Shown in pieces: positions 6,359 through 9,140 of a DNA stretch of 9,140 nt; the stretch's first letter is position 1; every line of letters begins with the position of its first letter. The translations under genes were made by a program, and so were the position numbers. This DNA is from an uncultured Eggerthellaceae bacterium. GTDB lineage: Bacteria; Actinomycetota; Coriobacteriia; Coriobacteriales; Eggerthellaceae. A model generated the notes under the pieces. The model worked only from the letters and a program-made list of their open reading frames with translations, had not been told where the DNA came from and searched no databases. The stretch spans positions 1,195 to 10,334 of the forward strand of contig CAQLOA010000010.1 of NCBI GenBank assembly GCA_948829205.1, in the 5' to 3' direction.

Positions 6359-7752
6359 CAGATGTCAAGCTCCCTGTACACGTCTTCGTCGTCGTCGACC
6401 GACTCGTAATCGAACGCCCGACCGGATATCCTGATCTCGTCGCCGTTCCTGGCGCCCGCGTCGCGCAGGGCATCTTCCACGCCTATGCGCCTCAGGCGGT
6501 GCTGCAGGAACAGCAGCGCCTCCTCGTTCTCCCAGTCGGTCTGCACGACCATGCGCTCCACCTGGCGCCCGCTTACGCGGAATGCGCCAGGCTCCTCCTC
6601 GAAGACCTCGAACGCCGCGGCCTTCCTGTCGCGCCTAAGCTGCCACACCTGCCCGTACTGGACCTCGGAGGCCTCCTCGTCGCGCGCCTTCTCGCGAAGT
6701 TCGCGCACCTTCGTCGCGATGGCGCCCTTCAGGGCGTCGACGCCTGCCCCCGTAAGCGCGCTGGTCTTGTAAAGCTTCGGGTCGATGGGGCTGGCTGCGT
6801 ACTCGTCCCCTCCCGCTGCGGCCACGGAGTCCTCGCGCACCCTGGCGGCAAGCCGCTCGAACGCCTCGTCGGTGCCGGGAGAGTCGGCCTTGTTCGCCAC
6901 GACTATCCTGGGGCGGTCCATCAGTTCGCTGGCGTACATCCCAAGCTCGGTCTTTATGGTCTCGTAGTCTTCCAGCGGGTCGCGTCCCTCGTAGTCCCCC
7001 GTGAGGTCGACCACCTGCACGATGACGGCCGTCCTCTCGATGTGGCGCAGGAACTCATGCCCCAGGCCTCGGCCCTCGTGCGCGCCTTCTATGAGCCCGG
7101 GGACGTCGGCTATGACGAAGCTGTCGTCTCCGCTGACGGCGACGCCCAGGTTCGGCACGAGCGTGGTGAACGGGTAGTCGGCGATCTTGGGCTTGGCGGC
7201 GCTCATCCTGGATATCAGCGACGACTTCCCTGCGGACGGCATTCCCACCAGGGCCGCATCGGCCAGAAGCTTCATCTCCAGCTCGATCCAGCACTCCTGG
7301 GCCGGCTCGCCAAGCTCGGCGAAGGCAGGGGCGCGCCTGGTGGAGGTGACGAAGTGCGTGTTGCCACGGCCTCCCATCCCGCCGTCGGCCACGGTTATGG
7401 TCTCGCCGTCGCGGGCAAGGTCGGCGATCAGCTCGCCGGGCTGCTTGGAGCCTTCGTCGTACTCGCGGACAACGGTGCCGACGGGGACGCGAAGCACCAA
7501 GTCCTCGCCGCGGGCGCCGTGCATCTTCGAGCCCTTGCCATGGGTTCCCCGCTCGGCCTTGAAGTGATGCTTGAACCTGTAGTCGACGAGCGACGACACC
7601 GAGGCGTCGGCCTTGAGCACGACGTCGCCGCCATGGCCGCCGTCGCCGCCGTCGGGACCGCCCTTGGGAACGTGCGCCTCGCGCCTGAACGACATGCATC
7701 CGGCGCCGCCGTCGCCGCCGCGTACGAATATGTGGACCTTGTCTACGAACAA
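6358..7752 (-). CDS. obgE: GTPase Obg (ObgE/CgtA), TTG start
   Basis: Obg is an essential GTPase of large-subunit ribosome assembly and stress signalling. The 464-residue product has three domains. The glycine-rich Obg fold (1-158) includes GGDGG and GGPDGGDGG. The G domain (about 160-350) has G1 GMPSAGKSS (170-178), G2 around T196-T197, G3 DVPG (216-219), G4 NKAD (287-290) and G5 SAL (331-333). The OCT domain (about 380-450) marks the Gram-positive-type form and is followed by an acidic tail. The start codon is TTG at 7752: it gives the standard MFVDKVHIFVRGGDGG start and has AAGAAGG 5 bases upstream. A strong terminator ends only 3 bases before that Shine-Dalgarno, with no promoter seen between, so expression may depend on read-through from rplU-rpmA or a promoter inside rpmA. 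Its stop overlaps the proB start. Confidence 0.98.
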   Translation of the reverse strand: MFVDKVHIFVRGGDGGAGCMSFRREAHVPKGGPDGGDGGHGGDVVLKADASVSSLVDYRFKHHFKAERGTHGKGSKMHGARGEDLVLRVPVGTVVREYDEGSKQPGELIADLARDGETITVADGGMGGRGNTHFVTSTRRAPAFAELGEPAQECWIELEMKLLADAALVGMPSAGKSSLISRMSAAKPKIADYPFTTLVPNLGVAVSGDDSFVIADVPGLIEGAHEGRGLGHEFLRHIERTAVIVQVVDLTGDYEGRDPLEDYETIKTELGMYASELMDRPRIVVANKADSPGTDEAFERLAARVREDSVAAAGGDEYAASPIDPKLYKTSALTGAGVDALKGAIATKVRELREKARDEEASEVQYGQVWQLRRDRKAAAFEVFEEEPGAFRVSGRQVERMVVQTDWENEEALLFLQHRLRRIGVEDALRDAGARNGDEIRISGRAFDYESVDDDEDVYRELDI

Positions 7753-7757
7753 AACTG

Positions 7758-7764
7758 CCTTCTT
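7758..7764 (-). promoter_or_regulatory. ribosome binding site for the TTG start of obgE
   Basis: AAGAAGG on the minus strand sits 5 bases from TTG at 7752. It supports the non-ATG start. It begins 3 bases after the terminator T-run, so terminator folding and ribosome binding are physically close. Confidence 0.55.
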
Positions 7765-7767
7765 GCC

Positions 7768-7801
7768 AAAAAAAGCCCCCTGTAAGAGATACAGAGGGCT
7801 T
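7768..7801 (-). terminator. intrinsic terminator after rpmA
   Basis: On the minus strand AAGCCCTCTGTA and TACAGGGGGCTT form a 12-base stem (one G-T pair) around the loop TCTCT, followed by seven T. This is a textbook rho-independent terminator, 24 bases after the rpmA stop. It ends the rplU-rpmA transcript wholly or partly. Since obgE starts 15 bases later, partial read-through is likely. Confidence 0.92.
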
Positions 7802-7825
7802 CGGTCATGCTCGGGTGTGAAGCGC

Positions 7826-8080
7826 TTAGGCTTCGTTTGGAATGACGTGGATCATCCTCTTCTGGCCCTTGGTGAACTTGAGCGTGCCGTCGCACAGGGC
7901 GAAGAGCGTGTCGTCGCTTCCACGGCCGACGTTCTCGCCGGGATGGAAATGCGTTCCGCGCTGGCGGACGATCACGTTGCCGGTCTTCACGGCCTGGCCG
8001 CCGAACATCTTGACGCCAAGTCGCTGCGCGTGGGAGTCGCGGCCGTTACGGGTGGAGCCCAGGCCTTTCTTGTGAGCCAT
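7826..8080 (-). CDS. rpmA: 50S ribosomal protein L27
   Basis: The 84-residue product is complete and typical of bL27, whose N-terminus reaches toward the peptidyl-transferase centre and contacts tRNA. It begins MAHKKGLGSTRNGRDS and carries the family signature RGTHFHPGENVGRG (41-54) and DDTLFAL (56-62). It starts directly at the mature sequence and lacks the cleavable leader found on L27 of many Firmicutes. The ATG at 8080 is 3 bases after the rplU stop, and GGAGG lies 8 bases upstream within the last rplU codons, so the two are co-translated. The terminator follows its TAA. Confidence 0.98.
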   Translation of the reverse strand: MAHKKGLGSTRNGRDSHAQRLGVKMFGGQAVKTGNVIVRQRGTHFHPGENVGRGSDDTLFALCDGTLKFTKGQKRMIHVIPNEA

Positions 8081-8083
8081 CTG

Positions 8084-8509
8084 CTATTCCTCCGATGCTT
8101 TCTCGGCGGCGGCATCCTCGGCCTCGGCGCCCTTGGCGTCGTCGGCCTTCTTCTTGGTTGCTGCCTTCTTCGTCTTCTTGGCGGCCGGCTCTGCGAACTT
8201 CTCGGAGCCGACGGAAGTTATCTGGATTCGGGTGAGGTCCTGCCTGTGGCCCTGGAGCCTCTTGTAGTTCTTGCGCTTCTTGAACTTGAAGACGAGGACC
8301 TTCTTGTCGCGGAACTGCTCGAGGATGACGGCCTCGACCTTCGTGCCGGACGCCTTGGACGGGTCGGCCTCGACCTTCTTGCCGTCGACGATGCAGATCG
8401 CGTCGAGCGCGACCTTGTCGCCGGCCTCGCCCGGAAGCTTCTCGACGTTGAGCTTGTCACCTGGTGCGACCTTGTACTGCTTGCCGCCTGTTTTCACTAT
8501 TGCGTACAT
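8084..8509 (-). CDS. rplU: 50S ribosomal protein L21 with charged C-terminal extension
   Basis: The product is bL21, a large-subunit protein that contacts 23S rRNA and L20. The core (1 to about 99) starts MYAIVKTGGKQYKV and ends with the signature KKRKNYKRLQGHRQDLTRIQI (77-97). L21 is usually about 100 residues. This one has 141, adding about 42 residues rich in Lys, Ala, Glu and Asp (100-141), probably disordered: a basic part (KKTKKAATKKK, 111-121) then an acidic part. I placed the start at the ATG at 8509, which fits the family N-terminus and has GGAG 7 bases upstream. A longer frame reaching 8593 would run through the promoter and is rejected. The gene is the first of the rplU-rpmA transcript. 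Confidence 0.97.
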   Translation of the reverse strand: MYAIVKTGGKQYKVAPGDKLNVEKLPGEAGDKVALDAICIVDGKKVEADPSKASGTKVEAVILEQFRDKKVLVFKFKKRKNYKRLQGHRQDLTRIQITSVGSEKFAEPAAKKTKKAATKKKADDAKGAEAEDAAAEKASEE

Positions 8510-8516
8510 GAATGAA

Positions 8517-8522
8517 CTCCTT
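8517..8522 (-). promoter_or_regulatory. ribosome binding site of rplU
   Basis: AAGGAG on the minus strand has its GGAG core 7 bases before the ATG at 8509. It decides the L21 start against the longer in-frame extension. Confidence 0.75.
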
Positions 8523-8546
8523 GGCTGAAAGTAAACGCAACGATGA

Positions 8547-8575
8547 ACTTTACCAATGCGCCGCGCTCGCGTCAA
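8547..8575 (-). promoter_or_regulatory. sigma-70-type promoter of rplU-rpmA
   Basis: TTGACG (8570-8575) and TAAAGT (8547-8552) on the minus strand are exactly 17 bases apart, matching the consensus at 5 of 6 and 4 of 6 positions. An A/T-richer patch (CAAAATACGTTA) sits directly upstream of the -35 box, like an UP element. Predicted transcription start is near 8540, giving a leader of about 30 bases before the ATG of rplU. The leader seems too short for an elaborate ribosomal-protein leader. Confidence 0.7.
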
Positions 8576-8653
8576 TAACGTATTTTGCTGCATGCGCCCA
8601 TTTTCCGGTCAAGGAGCGGACGTGACAGGGGACGTTCGCTTTCGACACGCCAG

Positions 8654-9140
8654 CTAGATCTGCCAGTCGGAGCCTATGATGATGAGGAAGTCGGAGTCGA
8701 ACAGGTAGTCGCCGTCGTCCTCGACGGCCTTTCCCAGCCCGAAGGCCTCGACTATCTGGTTGGCATAGTTCTCGTAATTGGGATCCTTGTACACGACTAT
8801 GGTCTTGTCGTAGTCGAAGCTGTCGGCGTTCCCCAGGTCGAAGTTCTTGTACCCCATCGACTCGAGCACGCTTTGCGCGTCGGCGCACACCCCGTCGGTG
8901 CCGCTGCCGTTGCGGATCCTCAGCGTGGCCGTGCGGTCGACGTTGTAGCCCGACCCCAGCGCTCCCGTGCCCGCCGAGGCGATGACGGTGCCGGTGAGGT
9001 CGTCGACCTGGTCTTCGGCGGTGGGGGGAAGCCCTGCGTCCACGCGCTTCATCATGGCCCTCCACTCGTCCTCGTCCACGACCTCGTACCACACGTCGTC
9101 CTCGTATTCGGACGTGGTGGGCACCACGGCGGTGTAGATG
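8654..9140 (-). CDS. LCP (LytR-CpsA-Psr) family protein, C-terminal part with LytR_C domain; 5' end off window
   Basis: This frame is open to the right edge with no necessary start inside; only the last 161 residues are present. LCP enzymes are membrane-anchored, outward-facing proteins that attach glycopolymers to peptidoglycan. The first residues here (YTAVVPTTSEYEDDVWYEVV, then DEWRAMMKRVDAGLPP) look like the end of an LCP catalytic domain. Residues about 70-158 match the LytR_C domain: TATLRIRNGSG (70-80), a helix with MGYKNFDLGNAD (95-106), KTIVVYKDP (112-120) and the closing IIIGSDW (153-159). A GTG at 9127 could be misread as a start, but it lies inside conserved sequence. Stop is TAG at 8654-8656, and no intrinsic terminator follows. 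The signal anchor and catalytic arginines should be outside the window. An isolated LytR_C protein is a less likely alternative. Confidence 0.85.
   Translation of the reverse strand, partial: IYTAVVPTTSEYEDDVWYEVVDEDEWRAMMKRVDAGLPPTAEDQVDDLTGTVIASAGTGALGSGYNVDRTATLRIRNGSGTDGVCADAQSVLESMGYKNFDLGNADSFDYDKTIVVYKDPNYENYANQIVEAFGLGKAVEDDGDYLFDSDFLIIIGSDWQI

Noticed and set aside
5184..6473. Extension of the proA frame upstream across proB to a possible 857-residue fusion
   Set aside because: The added part is Arg-rich shadow sequence; proB occupies this region in another frame and proA has its own ATG and Shine-Dalgarno.
7630..7735. GCC/GGC-rich repetitive stretch resembling a trinucleotide repeat
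   Set aside because: It encodes the conserved glycine-rich loops of the Obg fold and is explained by protein sequence.
6346..7785. 479-codon plus-strand open frame
   Set aside because: It is the antisense shadow of obgE and runs into the terminator; no domain is visible.
7819..7834. Small hairpin GAAGC/GCTTC across the rpmA stop
   Set aside because: Only a 5-base stem in G/C-rich sequence; too weak to annotate as a separate element.
8510..8593. 28-residue N-terminal extension of L21
   Set aside because: It would run through the promoter and ribosome binding site, and the family N-terminus starts at MYAIVKTGG.

Overview
The window is a G+C-rich bacterial chromosome segment in which every supportable gene lies on the minus strand, so it reads right to left. 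Gene order (rplU-rpmA-obgE-proB-proA-nadD-yqeK-rsfS), high third-position G/C, an LCP protein with a LytR_C domain, and a large MalT-like ATPase regulator all suggest an actinobacterium, most likely class Coriobacteriia (Eggerthellaceae or relatives). That placement is an inference from style and gene content; no marker comparison was possible.

Right edge (8654-9140): the 3' end of an LCP (LytR-CpsA-Psr) family envelope gene, with its C-terminal LytR_C domain inside the window. A 144-base gap follows. It holds a good sigma-70-type promoter (TTGACG, 17 bases, TAAAGT) and the ribosome binding site of rplU. Ribosomal genes rplU (L21, with a long charged tail) and rpmA (L27) come next and end at a strong intrinsic terminator (7768-7801).

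Centre (2086-7752): a tightly packed cluster, obgE (ribosome-assembly GTPase, TTG start), proB and proA (proline synthesis from glutamate), nadD (NAD synthesis), yqeK (HD-domain Ap4A hydrolase family) and rsfS (ribosome silencing factor). Most junctions overlap by 1 or 8 bases or abut, which implies translational coupling. Only proB-proA has a spacer, which contains a GC hairpin. No promoter was found between the rpmA terminator and obgE, whose Shine-Dalgarno begins 3 bases after the terminator T-run. The downstream genes may therefore depend on read-through.

Left edge (1-1942): after a 143-base gap with two inverted repeats and a weak promoter candidate comes one long reading frame open to the window edge, 647 codons with no stop. 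It encodes a MalT/LAL-type STAND ATPase regulator with P-loop and Walker B motifs. Just before the edge it starts what looks like an OmpR/SARP-type winged-helix domain. This is the least ordinary gene here; the rest is housekeeping. I saw no mobile element, CRISPR array, RNA gene or clear novel system.
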